Positions 11,765-23,064 of a stretch of 44,514 bases of DNA are shown piece by piece (position 1 is the first letter of the stretch; every line of letters begins with the position of its first letter). Below the pieces are notes generated by a model. The model saw only the letters and a list, made by a program, of their open reading frames with translations. It ran no database searches and was not told where the DNA came from. This stretch comes from Ectocarpus siliculosus (Eukaryota; Sar; Phaeophyceae; Ectocarpales; Ectocarpaceae). The DNA lies in NCBI GenBank assembly GCA_000310025.1, contig FN648381.1, positions 1 through 44,514 on the forward strand. The letters run 5' to 3'. The position numbers and the translations under genes were made by a program.

Positions 11765-11880
11765 CGGGGGGGGGCGGGGGGGTGTACTCATAGTCGTGCA
11801 TGCCGTAGTCGTTTGACCATTGACCTCGCATCCCTACAAAGCCGGGACGGAGCACGCCGGGTTCTCACCGGACCAGGCTC
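11765..11880 (-). mobile_element. Solo LINE 3' end (or SINE sharing it)
   Basis: This segment matches 20524-20632, the stretch just past the C-terminus of the minus-strand LINE. Shared words include gtgtactc, gcatgcc, gaccattgacc, ggacggagc and ggacc, in the same order. Both copies begin next to a G-rich run (C-rich in the LINE sense). It is read as an extremely 5'-truncated LINE copy or a SINE using the same tail. A weak tRNA A-box-like word (tagcggttaga in the second copy) leaves the SINE option open. Confidence 0.5.
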
Positions 11881-12248
11881 TCACATCACCAAGCGCGAAG
11901 CGCCGTGAGGCATTTGGCGAGTCGCATGAAGGGTGAGCTGCATCCTGCTAAGGGTGTTCGACATCTTGTGCTTACTTCCTTGCGTACGGATGACAGCTGC
12001 GTATGACTTAATTTATTTTCTGGTGCTTTCACTTCCAGAGACAGTTGTAAGCACTGTGTAACTGCCTCGAGGAAGCTTGACCATTTTAACACAACGTGGT
12101 GCGATCATCCCCCGTTGCGCGGAGTGAGGTTTCTCGACCCCGCACAACATGATCTACTCGACCACCATTATGGTTACCGCCAAAAAAAAAACCAGAGGTG
12201 AAAAAAAAAGACGGTAACCAGGTTGCCGAGTTCACGAAGTGAATTGGC
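11881..12248. other. No gene seen
   Basis: No convincing coding sequence, RNA gene or repeat is visible apart from A-runs at 12181-12190 and 12202-12210. Confidence 0.4.
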
Positions 12249-12512
12249 TTGTTTTACAACGTCGGTGCCAATCGACGAAAACCCCATCCCGATGGCAAAC
12301 ACCGAGTGGGGGGCTTGTTTTACAACGTCGTTGCCAAGCGACGAAAACCCCATCCCGATGGCAAACACCGAGTGGGGGGCTTGTTTTACAACGTCGTTGC
12401 CAAGCGACGAAAACCCCATCCCGATGGCAAACACCGAGTGGGGGGCTTGTTTTACAACGTCGTTGCCAAGCGACGAAAACCCAAACCCCGATGGCAAACA
12501 CCGGGGGGGGGG
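12249..12512. repeat. 66-bp minisatellite, four copies
   Basis: The unit beginning ttgttttacaacgtcgttgc starts at 12249, 12315, 12381 and 12447, an exact 66-bp period. Copies 2 and 3 are identical over their length as far as I can read. Copy 1 differs at a few bases, and copy 4 diverges at its end into a G run (12504-12515). Because 66 is a multiple of three and no unit holds a stop in most frames, all overlapping frames show a 22-residue repeat. That includes the minus-strand 280-codon frame at 12174-13016, so the open frames are not evidence of a gene. Confidence 0.95.
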
Positions 12513-13524
12513 GGGATGTTGTTTCCTTGTGGCAGTGTGTGGGCAAACGCAGCCCTGTTGTAACGATATATAATTGAACCAGGCGTAGGGCGGCCAATTG
12601 TGCTTATTTACATGGATAGGGATGTCGACCGGTACGGGGGTTCGTATTTTCTGATGGCTTGCAAAGCAACAGAAGGAATTACCACGACTTATCGCGAGGC
12701 TGGTGTGTGCAATGATGAACCAGTTTTTTTGTGCTTCTCGGCTGCCACGGCAGAAATGTTCCGGCTTGGGTTTGTAGTTTGCTGCCTGTGATGTTCGTAG
12801 GTTAATATTGATAATCAACGTTTCGGCGCTCGAAGTACGACGAACGCAGTCAAAGGTAATTGGGTTAGGGCAACACCACAGGAACACAGCACTTCCGAGA
12901 CCATTGTAGAGGCGATCAAAACAACAAGCCAAATTGAAATCATGACCACGAAAAGATACGGCTTTGACCCTGACACAACAGCATTGTGCCGTCAGCCACG
13001 ACAACGTCGAACACACCTACAGCTACATAGCACTTGGTTGCAACACGCCAACATGTCCAAGTAGTAGGTCTTGCGAAGGTTGGCTGGTGCCTCTAGCACG
13101 AGAACGCCTCAACTACGGAGGCTTCCAATTCCTCGTTGCCAGGCCACAACACACGGCAAGCGTGCGTGAAACACTCCGCCCTCTTGAGCTGCACTCCCCT
13201 CCCTCGAGCGTTCATGGCCATCGCCCCGTCGAAGCAAGCCTGTGGCATTACATGCATTGACCAGCATACACACATCAGTCACCGGAACCTTACTTACATA
13301 CACATTCATATGGACGGAGAAGGCGAGGAGTGTGCCCATCAGCCATACTGCAGTGGGCATATTGGCGTTTCAAGACGGCATGCCACTTCCAACTCAACTC
13401 CCCAGCGTCGTGAGGGGTGCATTAGCGATATTCGCCGACACCCGCACAGACAGCCATTTTCGAAGAGTAGGGCACAGTCAAGGGAGAAAGCCAACAACAT
13501 GAAACACACAGAGCATCGTACAGC
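12513..13524. other. No recognised gene
   Basis: A minus-strand frame of 280 codons (13016-12174) crosses this stretch and the minisatellite. Its non-repeat half has no recognisable domain and ordinary composition, so it is not called as a gene. Nothing else stands out. Confidence 0.35.
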
Positions 13525-14637
13525 AGTTCTGAGGCTTTAGCTTCAGTCTCATCTTTCAATATCCGTGGGTGGGTGGAACTCTTATTCGCATAGCTCCCCC
13601 CTTGCCCGACCCTGTCTCAAATGCCGATCTCGAGCTACAGTGTAAATCTCGTGGCGCCTGAAGTATGGTTCCGTAGGCAATCGCAAACCATTACCCCTCC
13701 CCAAGTTTCAGCAGCTTCCACCTGCTGCGGCCAACACGACTCGGCCTGGACTGTTTCTTGTCTGTGTCGCCATGGGAACGGCGGGTTGAACAGCGAAGGA
13801 GGGTCCTGCGTGCTGCGCGCCACAATCTTTTTTTTTGTGTGATTTTCTTCCTGAGTGACATACGGCTGTTGCTGAATTGCTTCAGTCTCTGTCGCTTTGG
13901 GCTGCACGCGTTGCTCGCGTAGGCGTTGCTCGCGTAATAGGCGATGCGCATCACTCACTTTTCGCCTGTTGCAACAGCAGCACAACTATTGAAGAGACAG
14001 ACAACAGCAGGCCTTTTTTTTCTGTTGCTGCATATCAATGGGTGGTGTGCATCGCACAGTATAAGCGGCATATGCGTGTGCTGTGGAATACATCGTATAA
14101 GCGTGTTGCCTTTTTCGAGTCACTGCGTAGTCAGTCGTAACTTGAGCCATAAGGTAGATGGCAGCACAATCGCGGACGGACTTGATACTACTGTAGTTCG
14201 TCCGTGTACAGCAGTGGTCACGTTCTTTTTTTTTTCTCACTTCGTCACAGGAGATGAAAGTCCGCACTGTTCTTTGGTTGTGTTGCTGAGCCTACATCGG
14301 ATACCGCCGTCCGTTACACATGTCTGACAGCCTACAGTACGGTGGGCGAAAGGGACGGGAGTGAGTGGTTGTCTTTTCGAGAGTGGATCCCTTGTCTGCT
14401 CCCCGCTCTCTTCTTTGTTGTCTACCTACAGTACCTGTCTCTCTCTCGCCTTTCGCCGGTTGGTGGGGTCCCAACAACATCGAACTCCGTCTGACTCACT
14501 TGTCTTTGTTCCCTTTCTTTTTTTATTTTTCATGCTTTGCTATTTGGGGGTCCGCCGGTCACCCGCCCACCCATTCGTTCAGTTTTAGTGTGTTTACTTG
14601 CCATGTCTGTAGCTGGGCCCCGCAAGTTTCGCAACTA
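13525..14637 (+). repeat. Dispersed tandem repeat family 2, copy A
   Basis: It opens with gctttagcttcagtctcatc and contains tcaatatccgtgggtgggtgg, tatggttc-gtaggcaatcgc, a shared agggtcctgcgtgctgcgcg block, a cacgcgttgctcgcgtaggcg region, gtcagtcgtaacttgagc, and a pyrimidine-rich tail (ctctctctcgcctttcgccgg, ggggtcccaacaacatcgaa). The same order occurs in copies B, C and D. No protein is recognised. It holds the empty site (about 14011-14023) corresponding to the hAT insertion in copy C. Confidence 0.8.
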
Positions 14638-16030
14638 ATTCTGAAGCGTTTCTGAAGCTAAATAGTTGAAACAGTCTCGTCGTTCGATATCCGTTCGGTG
14701 GGGAATCAATCGCAAATCATGACCCCCGTCCCCGAGTTTGAGCAGCTTCCGCTTCCTATGGCCGACAGGAGTCGGCCTTCAAGCGCCGGCCTTTGCTGTA
14801 ACTTGTCGGTTTCGCCGTGGGAACGGCCGCGGTTGAAAAGTGAAAGAGGGTCCTGCGTGCTGCGCGCCACAACCTGTTCTTTTTTTGCGTTTGTTTGTTT
14901 GTGATTTTCTTCCTGAGTGAGTGACCGTTGTACACATACATTGCTGCTGTACACATTCACGCGGTTGATGCACTATATACTCGGAATGTGCTGCGACGGT
15001 CGTAAGGTTATCGCCTCTGTTGTTTTGGGCTGCACGCGTTCCTCGCGTAGGCGATACGCGTCTCCTACCTTTTTCCAGTGTCGTTATCTATGAAGAGCAA
15101 CGGCAGCACGGCAGCACAGTTGAAGAGACAAACAACAACAGACGGTCCGCCTTCGTTTTTGTTTTGGTTTGCTGCACGTATGGATGGATGGTATGCATCG
15201 GTCCAAGCGTGTTGCTGACTTACCTTGAGTCTGCTCCGTAGTCTTAATATGAGCGATAAGGTATTGTAGATGGCAGCACAATCGTATTTACTACGAAGTG
15301 AGGTATGATAACCAGCAGTTGCTCGTTCGTGCAGCGGTGCGCATCTATCGCGGACGGCAAGTGTATTGAGATAATAGTTCGTCCGTGGTGCTATGTAGTC
15401 ATGTTCGCTTTAGCTCTCACTTCGTACAACAAGGTAGTCCACAGTTCGCACACGGCGACTATAATTGTTTGTTGTGTTTGTTGTTGCTGAGCCGACATCG
15501 GATATCACCGTTCGATACACAATGTGACATCATGTCTTGACAGCCTGCGGTGAGCCAGATGGACGAGAGTGTCTTCTCTAGAGTTCATGCCTTGTCTTCT
15601 CGAATCTCCCTTCCTTTAGTCTACCTCTCTCTCTCTCTCTCTCTCTCGCCTTTTGCCGGTGGGGTCCCAACAACATTGAACGTCAACCAACCGCTGTCGT
15701 TTTGATTCTTGCTGTGTAAGAGGCTACCCGTGCATCCGGCTGCTGCATGAGGAGCGATGGGCGTTATGCCAAGCAATGGACTTGGGCCCTACCTAACGTT
15801 TGCGCATATGCAGTGCCATGTGAGAGTTTCCAGCAGTCCAGAGCGAGTGGCGACCGTGTTTTTTCTACGCTCTCTTTCGCCTTCTCCCTGAAACCTGTCG
15901 CGCCTGGCTCTTTTGTTCTCGCTTCTTTCTTTCTTAAAGTTTTCATGCTTTGTTTTTTGGGGTCCCCCGGTTTCCCTGTGTGCTGCTCATCGGGCGTCTT
16001 CTTGGTGTCTACCTTGATTGTTACCCGCTG
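14638..16030 (+). repeat. Dispersed tandem repeat family 2, copy B
   Basis: Directly follows copy A in the same orientation. Shared text: gatatccgttcggtggggaa, caatcgcaaatcatgacccc, agggtcctgcgtgctgcgcg, ggctgcacgcgttcctcgcg, gatggcagcacaatcg, cgcggacggcaagtgtattg and ggggtcccaacaacattgaa. The start is rearranged relative to A. A (TC)n run of about 25 bases lies at 15624-15648. The right end, near 16030, is approximate. Confidence 0.75.
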
Positions 16031-16452
16031 AAAAAATCGAAAGCTTCAGACACGCAACGCGACGATACTCGTCTAGTTGCCATACACAATACATGACACC
16101 GCCGACGACACATCGCCCAGCAGGCGCTTACTCTAACAGCGACTCGCGGGCAGCAGCAGGAAGGAAGGAGTTTATCTACCTACATGCATACATGTGACTA
16201 TAGTCTACTTGCTGACTTGTTTGTTGCACGGCTGAATAGATAGATAGGTGGCATTATTTCACTAACATGTCAGTGTATAACCTGCAGCACAGCAGGGGCT
16301 GCTGAAACGTATCTACATGAATATCTACGACGGCCAGCAAAGCTCTCCTTTCTCTCTTCGCTTCGTGCTTCTCATACTCGTACAACAACAACAGCAACGA
16401 CAACAACACACAACAACACCACTCCCGCCCCTCCACATACGCAAGCACTTAC
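16031..16452. other. No gene seen
   Basis: No coding sequence is evident on its own. On the minus strand this would be intron or downstream sequence of the exon at 16453-16803, past its GTAAGT donor. CAA/CAG-rich text occurs at 16380-16415. Confidence 0.35.
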
Positions 16453-16803
16453 TTGGTTGCGGTATTTGTTCCCCGTGGTTGAGCCCGATCGTGCTTGCAC
16501 GGCCTGGGTCTTCACGGCAGCTATGATGTGGGCGTGGTACACGCCGCACAGACGCGGGTGATCGGCAGCAGCTACCTTGGCAGCTGCAGGGGCCATGCTG
16601 GGCATTGGCTCGGGCTCGGTCAAGTAATGGCAATTCTCCCCTCCCACGGCGGCGTCAATTCCGAAGGCGAAAGCACGCGCCAGATTGTGGTTTGTGCCAT
16701 GTTCCGATGGTGTGTTGTCGGCGATCATAGACACCAACTGGTCGTGGCAGGCCGTTGCGTTGCCGGCCTTGTACGCCTCGACGTCTGGTGCTGGCAATTC
16801 CAT
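16453..16803 (-). CDS. Plausible first exon of an unrecognised gene
   Basis: A minus-strand frame begins with ATG at 16803 and runs 117 codons (MELPAPDVEAYKAG..., NLARAFAFGIDAAVGG, HPRLCGVYHAHIIAAV) to a consensus donor, AA|GTAAGT, read at 16452-16447. Codon use looks coding, with G/C favoured at third positions and a reasonable acidic/basic mix. The frame has a stop just upstream of the ATG, which supports the start. Past the donor the translation turns into low-complexity valine text, as expected for intron. The protein has no domain I recognise, no signal peptide and no membrane span. The next exon is not identified. Confidence 0.4.
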
Positions 16804-18359
16804 AGCTTATTGCTGCAAAGCTTGGGGCGGTGTAACGTGCTACTGCTGCTGTAGCTCGTGGGCTCTGTGTTAATAGGAGCTCTAGAGAGCTGGCAGGGCT
16901 CACATTGAGTGGGGACAGAGAAGTACAGAAGTGCATATACCAGCTATGGGTCTTCACTGATCATTTTGCCCCCTTTTGACTTATCATTCACAACACATTG
17001 GCACCTTGACGACTGATCATTGCAAAGTCTACAAGGCTAGTCTGCCCTACCCGCAGCACCCCGACCACGCACCAAACCTTCTATGACCCTATCTTCGGCC
17101 AGCACCCTGTCGCGGGCTACCTTCATGGCCTACAGGTGGAGATAACTGTTGCTTGTGGAGAAGTACAGCGGGCTGTTTTGCTGCACTTCTCGCTCTCGCC
17201 GTACTCGCGCCCCCCTTTATATTTTTTTCCCAATAATCCACTATGGACTGACGCGGAATTTTGACCTTTGAGGATTGACGCCAACATCAAGTAACGGTTG
17301 AGGGTTTTGACGGAAATAAATCGCACCGCGTGTGCCCGTTGGCACGTGGGAGGAAAAAAAAAATGGTGGAGTAGAGTTGACGCGTTAACGCCGGTCGGCC
17401 ATGTTCTCGACCCCGGGTTGGTTCGGGCTGCCACCCAGGGTCGACATGCTGAAGCGAAGACTCACACTCCCAGGCTCCCAGGAGACTAGGTGTACCCCTC
17501 CGCCTCATCCCGCCGACCTTCTCTCTTTCGCCGCGGCGACTTCCCAGGCGTCAAACTGCCATTGCTGATGAGTGAGGCAGCTGCTCGCTGTACTGCTGTG
17601 TACTGCTGTGTACCGATGTCACTGCGGCAGCAGAGCACCGAACCCCGTGAGGGGGCGGACGAAATGCACCTACTGACTGGCCAAGTCCGTGTACCCTCCC
17701 TTAATCCTCTATATGTGCTCCCTCCGAGGGCGGGACTCCCCCGAGTACTGCCTATGCCCCTTTTTGCTGCTGAAAGCCCGTGCGCAATCGCGATGGCTCA
17801 TCTACCGAACGCGCGCGCCGAACAAGCGAGTCCGGCCACTGGGCCGCCGTGAGAACTGCCGAGACGTGTGTGTGCAGGACCGCTAGGAGCAATCAGTAGA
17901 CATGGCCAATGTGTTCGCTGCTGACCGCGCTCCTTTCGTGATTTGGTGAGGGTAACGGAGCACAGAGCAAGCGTGTGTGAGCCACAGTCTGGCGATATTT
18001 GAAGTGTCAATCTTTTCGCGTCGGTTCAAGTTTTGGCGCTTTTTCACAAACATTTCGCCGTCAGAGTTTGCCTCCAAAAAAGCGGCGTAACCTCGTCACG
18101 TCAAAACTTCCTGAAATGTCAATATTTCACGTCATTTCAACAACACGTGGATCCCCTCTACCCTATAATAAAAAAAAAGCATCGAAACGGAACACGCTGC
18201 TTGCGGACCACCCTTTCAGCCGGCGACTCGCCTAGACGCCTAGACCCAACGGGGTTAAGTCTATAATCACAGGACTCACAGGATGGTCGTCGTGACGTGA
18301 TACATTTGTCTTTATTATTAGTATGGAAAAACAAAATAAAGATGGCTCGATTTTTGTAT
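16804..18359. other. No recognised gene
   Basis: Open frames of 60-120 codons (such as 17490-17852, +) exist on both strands but show no motifs. No RNA gene or clear repeat was found. 16840-16860 has a short CTG/CTGCTG run. Confidence 0.35.
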
Positions 18360-18990
18360 TTCCACAGCAGTATGGACCAGACGCCGACTGTACATAGAAG
18401 TCGTACGAGTGTCGACTTAGTTGTGCTGTCACAGCATCTTCCACGCACTTCTGCTAGTGCTGGTTTGTTGATTGGAGTCTTGTAGGTCGAGATACAGCAG
18501 TGGGATTCTCGGGTGCGGAGGCAAACGTGAACCAGAGCAAACAATTTCATGCTTATGTGTAGCCCGCCGACTGCTGTGTGTTTGCAACAGCAGTATGGAC
18601 TAGACGCCGAACGACGTCCGCGTACTACCGCAACGACCTAACTGGATGGGATACTTCCTGCCACGGCGAACCATAGTACAATGCGATGCAAACATCCGTT
18701 CATGTGTCGCGCGGCTGCCACATGTGTCGACGACAGGTACACCTAGAGCTCTCGCAATGCTGTCAGTACCGCGCAGGAGGACCCCTCGGAGATCTTCCAC
18801 ATGGTGCTGCAACGACAGCCGTGCTACTGTACATACATGTCGTAGGAGAGTGGAGTTGTGTTGTCACGGCATCTCCCACGCACTCTCCTACCAGTGCTTG
18901 TGTCGATTGGAGTCTTGTAGGCCGAAACACATGAGTGGGTTGGGCTCCCGGGTTGTGGGGTCAAACCTGCCTGCAACAACAGAGAAGGCG
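18360..18990. repeat. Diverged direct duplication with about 200-bp insert
   Basis: 18360-18530 (cagcagtatggaccagacgcc, tgtcacagcatcttccacgc, gattggagtcttgtaggtcg) recurs at 18590-18990. There the first part (cagcagtatggactagacgcc) is separated from the rest (tgtcacggcatctcccacgc, gattggagtcttgtaggccg) by about 200 extra bases (18625-18830). The phrase gattggagtcttgtagg..gagatacag also resembles the core motif of the palindromic element at 21900-23064. Confidence 0.6.
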
Positions 18991-20523
18991 GTGTTCTATT
19001 TACTACAGCAGTATCCCGCTCAACTTTTGATTTTTTTTTTCCCTTAATATGACACAACGAATCCATCTCTTTTTTTTGGGGGGGGGGCATGTGGTTGCAT
19101 ATTTCTTTGCCACTGCCGAAAAAGACCGCTGGATCTTTACGCAGTCCATCTTTCGCATTTATCATTTTACACCGAACGACGCAGGACGGGTCGACCTTCA
19201 TCATTGTTGTTGTTGTTGTTGTCTCCACATTAAAAACCGTTCCGACCTCTCTCTACCCAGTACCTTGATATGTATGTCCGCACTGATCCAACACTTGACG
19301 CCGTCAATTCACGTGGTCACAGGCTAACTTACTCTAAAAAGGTACACTCAAATAAACTGGCCCCGAGGGTTCCGCAAGTAATAGAAACCAACGACAGATA
19401 TTCTGGAGTTCTCCGCTCCCTCTGCGCGCTATGCGAGTTAACAACCGAGACTAGGAATAAGCATCACGGGCCAGAGAGAAAGAGGTACACCCCCTTGGTT
19501 CAATCTCGCTTTGACTTTCACGATGGGTATTTTACCTCCCCGTCTTGCATTGGTGAGTGAAGTTATCAGGAAGGATTGCATTAAAGTATGACTTTTTCTC
19601 CTTGCGTTTCCTTCCCCTATCCTTCTTTGGGTACAACATGTGTGTCATTAATCGTCGTCGGCTTCCTCGATACTTGTGGATTACCTTCATTCCGAGAGAG
19701 CCATAGGTCGGCATCCGGCCTCTTCTTTTTTTGTATGCACTTTTCTTGGTGTGAAGTTTTGACGTTGCGCTTGCCATCGTCGCGTAGTAAGTGTTTGTGT
19801 TTTCGAACCTTCTCAGCCGGCCTTCAAACTTGTTGTTGATAAGTTTCCGTGGTAACTTTTCCGCGCATGAATCATATGCAGTTATAACCTGCGCTTTGAC
19901 TTTCACGATGGGTATTTTATCTCCTCGTCATGCATTGGTGAGTACCCGAGATATACGGAAGGATCAGTCCACCAAGCAAAAGTCGACGTCTCTGTTTTTC
20001 GTTTTGTCCCCTCGCACTCCTTGCTCGCCGCGGTTTTCACACCGACTTCGAACGTGGGGTGCAATTTCACCTCTTCGTACCTTCCTCGTCGGCCTTCTCC
20101 ATCGTTGTGTACATAATGTATACCTCCATTTTTGGGCTTTTCGATTCCGATAGACAAGACTACGGACTGGCATGTCCCTTTCACCCCCGGCGGGACCGCG
20201 CGCTCGTCGAGTGCCGAAATGCTTCACCACTTCATTGCCTCTCCCAACACCGTCCCCTCTTCCCGCCCTTACAAATCATCTCTCCTTCTTCTTCTTCTTT
20301 CCGTCCTCCCGGACACTCACCACCATCCGTCCTGGATGTTGGCCCACAGCCCCATGTTGGGGCGGGGGGCCAATCCTTAACCCTAGTACACTACATTTCC
20401 AGGAACACGGAACGTTTCAGTGCGCGCTTGGGGCCCACAGGTACTCGAAGGCAACAAATACAACCATTGGATGCACAAAAACGAGTGGGAGGTAGACGGT
20501 AGAGGAGGGAGGGGGTGGGGGGG
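18991..20523. other. No recognised gene; short repeats
   Basis: Contains a T10 run (19030-19039), a G-rich run at 19079-19088 and a (GTT)n run at 19204-19220. A minus-strand frame of 124 codons (19906-19532) is very basic (KKSAYKKRRGR, RGSRRRL, KDRGRKRKEKK) and could be real, but nothing in it is recognisable and it ends inside a 50-bp duplication. Confidence 0.3.
19509..19943. repeat. Pair of 50-bp direct repeats, 385 bp apart
   Basis: 19509-19558 and 19894-19943 share ctttgactttcacgatgggt through attggtgagt with about three differences. Both copies end in a splice-donor-like GGTGAGT. They enclose 335 bp that are not repeated elsewhere in the window. Confidence 0.75.
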
Positions 20524-21728
20524 GAGGTGTACTCTTTATGTATTGCATGCCTTAGCGGTTAGACCATTGACCACGCGTCCTCGAGAGGACGGAGCATTGT
20601 TCCCACAGGACCGATCACCTATGGCCAATCCGTCCTCTCCTTTCTATTCCATGCCTCAAACATCTGCCTGTACGTCCCTTGTATTTTTCCCAGTTCAGTC
20701 ATGTACACTTCCCTCTCCTCTTCGTACCACGGACATCCCGCGACTACATGAACACGGTCTTCGCATTCGAAGCCGCAATCACATTTGAACTTGTCATCTT
20801 CGTCGTCTACCGTCCTATGTCTTCGTCGACGTTCTCGAAGGCCTATGTCCCCGGTCCTGAACTTGACCTTAAGCTTTGTCCCTGCATCCATTAGTTTATG
20901 TAGGTAATCCTTGAACCCTATTCCTTCTGTCAACATTCCGTACACTTCTAGACCCTACTTGTCCTTGGTTTCTTTGCTTAGATTCTGTTCTTCTCTCTCG
21001 GCACAGGCAACAGATATGTTATCCTTGAACCCCTGTAGACCCTCCGTTTTCAGCGTTCCATCTTCGTCGACGTCTAACCCCTTCCATATGTCCTCTACAA
21101 ACTTGACCCATTCCGTGGGTTTTCTACCCCTCTTTTTGTTTGCCCACTTCCTCGCATATTATTCTCGGCAACCTCTCCTCTCCCATCCCGCACATGCGCC
21201 ACTGCCATGTCAGCTTTCTTGCGTCTCTTTCCTACCGTAGGCATTGGGTCCCCAATTCTGCCCTGACGGCCGCATTACTTGTGCGCTTGGAGCATCCTAG
21301 GATGATTTTCGCTGCTTTTATCTGCGCCGCCTCGAGTACTTTCACTACTTTCTTATTTCCTTCCCATACTCCTTCGGCGTACTCAGCGGCGGTACGATTA
21401 CGCTCTTGAAAACCGCCAATTTGATGCGTGTATTGAGGTGCCGGTTTGCGAGTGTTGGGTGCAGCTTCCCTGCTCGTGCTTTGTTTCCGCTACCTTGGAC
21501 ATGTGTGCATTCCACGAGCAGTCGTTTGCGATCTCTACTGTACTGGTCCACTACTGCGATCTCCTCGATCCCCCACTTCCATCTATGTTCCACTGGTTCC
21601 TTCCTGACCTCGTTGCACACCATGACGGCACTCTTCTTAACGTTGGCAGACAATCTCCATTTATCAGTAAACTTTTCGCCGCGTCTATTTGTAGTTGCAG
21701 TCCCTCAGGGGTGTCCGACATACCAACA
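20524..21728 (-). pseudogene. 5'-truncated LINE (non-LTR) reverse transcriptase remnant
   Basis: On the minus strand, about 21725-21560 reads GMSDTPEGLQLQIDAAK and then, after a frameshift near 21660, DKWRLSANVKKSAVMVCNE. This is the usual RT palm/thumb text after the catalytic YADD. 21450-21370 reads NTRIKLAVFKSVIVPPL and then, in another frame, VWEGNKKVVKVLEAAQIKAA, LGCSKRTSNAAVRAELGT, typical of LINE C-termini. 20945-20619 reads RFRTGDIGLRERRRRH and a zinc-binding block (C-x-C-x7-H-x3-C: CDCGFECEDRVHVVAGC), as in the RT zinc-binding domain. The catalytic YxDD and everything N-terminal are missing, so it is 5'-truncated. The 3' UTR-like tail at 20524-20632 recurs at 11765-11880. Confidence 0.8.
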
Positions 21729-21899
21729 AGAGGAGGGAGGGGGTGGTCCAAATAACCTGTTGATGAGCGTACATCAAACACATGTGCTAGGCATCGGCTA
21801 GAACAGGCGGTGCTCGTCATGCAATACGCACCCTCAACATTGCTCTGAAAGGCATACTTGTTTTGAGTTGTGGTTCACGGCAGCTTGCCGTTTCTTTTG
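21729..21899. other. No gene seen
   Basis: Short spacer between the LINE truncation point and the palindromic element. A run of purines (gaggagggagggggtgg, 21729-21747) marks the LINE's upstream edge. Confidence 0.3.
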
Positions 21900-23064
21900 C
21901 GGCGTGTTTCAATGCCCCCCCGTCTGTATCTCCGCTCACAAGGCACCAATCGAGCCAAGACATGCACGGCTGTGTTGTTGTGATGTGGGCCTACCCCGAG
22001 ATACATCGTACAGCGGAAACGGTTCAGGTTTGGTGCAGCCATGGCTGATGGGCAAGATATATCTGTTGCCCCACCCTGCTTCCCGGGGGAGATTAGTGTC
22101 AAACCACCCCCCTGTCTGTATCTCCACCCATACGGTACCAATCGACTGACAAACACTGGTAGAAGTGTGTGAAACCATGCACGTACAGGACACAGCAGCG
22201 GGCAGCAGGTGAGGCCATTGGAGCCTTGTACAGAGGTGCGAGGCCCATGGTGGGGTGGTAGACATATCCCATCCCCCTCCCCGCAGCAGCACATCGGTAG
22301 TTTACCCCAACGGCGGTGTTAGCACCTGAACGAAGCCCTGCAGGCCACGCCGTTCGGGCTAAGGATGAGTCATATGGTAGCCCTACAGCGAAGCAACACA
22401 GTTGAGCATGTCCTGTGTCGACTGAAGTCTTTTGTGACGACATACCGCTGGGGGGGGTAAGCAAGGCTTTTTTACCCTACCAGTGAGACGGCGGTGGAAG
22501 CCTCCCACTGGGTGTGTGTAAAGCTGTTGGTAGGAATATTTGATGTGCTGGTCGCCTCACCTCGTGCCCGCTGCTGTGTGCTGTGCATGCGCGTTCCATA
22601 TACGTCTACAGTCCATTGGTGCTTTGCAGCGCTACATTCATGTACAGCAGTGGAAGTGTTTCTCGTAAAGCTGAATAACGTGTGCCTCAAGAAGAAGAGA
22701 ACAAGTATTCGGTTCCCATTGGGTGTGTGTAAAGCTGTGCGCAGGAATACTTGATACTCGCCTCACCTGCTGCCCGCTGCTGTGCGCTGTACGTGCATGT
22801 TTTCACACACTTTTACCGGTGTTTGTCAGTTGATTGGTGCCTTGTGGGCGGAGATACAGACGGGGGGCCCCCGGGGGGCAGGTTGGGGCAACAGACTTAT
22901 TTTGCCCACCAGCCATGGCTGCACAAAACCTGCACCGTTTCCGCTGTACGATGTATCTCGCGATAGCCACACATCACAGCAACACAGCCGTGCATGTCCT
23001 GGTCCATTGGTGCCCTGTGGGCGGAGATACAGACGGGGGGGTATTTAAACATGCCGTTTCTTTT
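21900..23064. mobile_element. Large palindromic (foldback) element with about 310-bp arms
   Basis: About 21900-22215 is the reverse complement of 22745-23064. Shared text includes ccccccgtctgtatctccgc, gacatgcacggctgtgttg, gagatacatcgtacagcgga, gtgcagccatggctg, tctgtatctcc again, actgacaaacac, gtgtgtgaaa and acagcagcgggcagcaggtg. Each arm holds two copies of the motif tctgtatctccgcccacaag. The centre (about 22216-22744) includes a further partial direct copy of the right arm's inner end (22495-22620, tgggtgtgtgtaaagctgt). No transposase is recognised. It would form a long hairpin, so it is listed as a foldback element of unknown class. Confidence 0.75.

Noticed and set aside
12249-12512. Regular 66-bp array considered as CRISPR.
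   Set aside because: Units are contiguous and near identical with no unique spacers; the setting is eukaryotic.
12174-13016. 280-codon minus-strand frame as a gene.
   Set aside because: Half of it is the minisatellite read through and the rest has no recognisable domain or supporting signals.
16495-16854. Plus-strand 119-codon frame.
   Set aside because: It is antisense to the better-supported minus-strand exon, which has an ATG, a preceding stop and a consensus donor.
20524-20632. tRNA-like words (tagcggttaga; gggttctcacc in the other copy) considered as a tRNA gene.
   Set aside because: No cloverleaf can be formed with correct stem lengths and the B box is poor.
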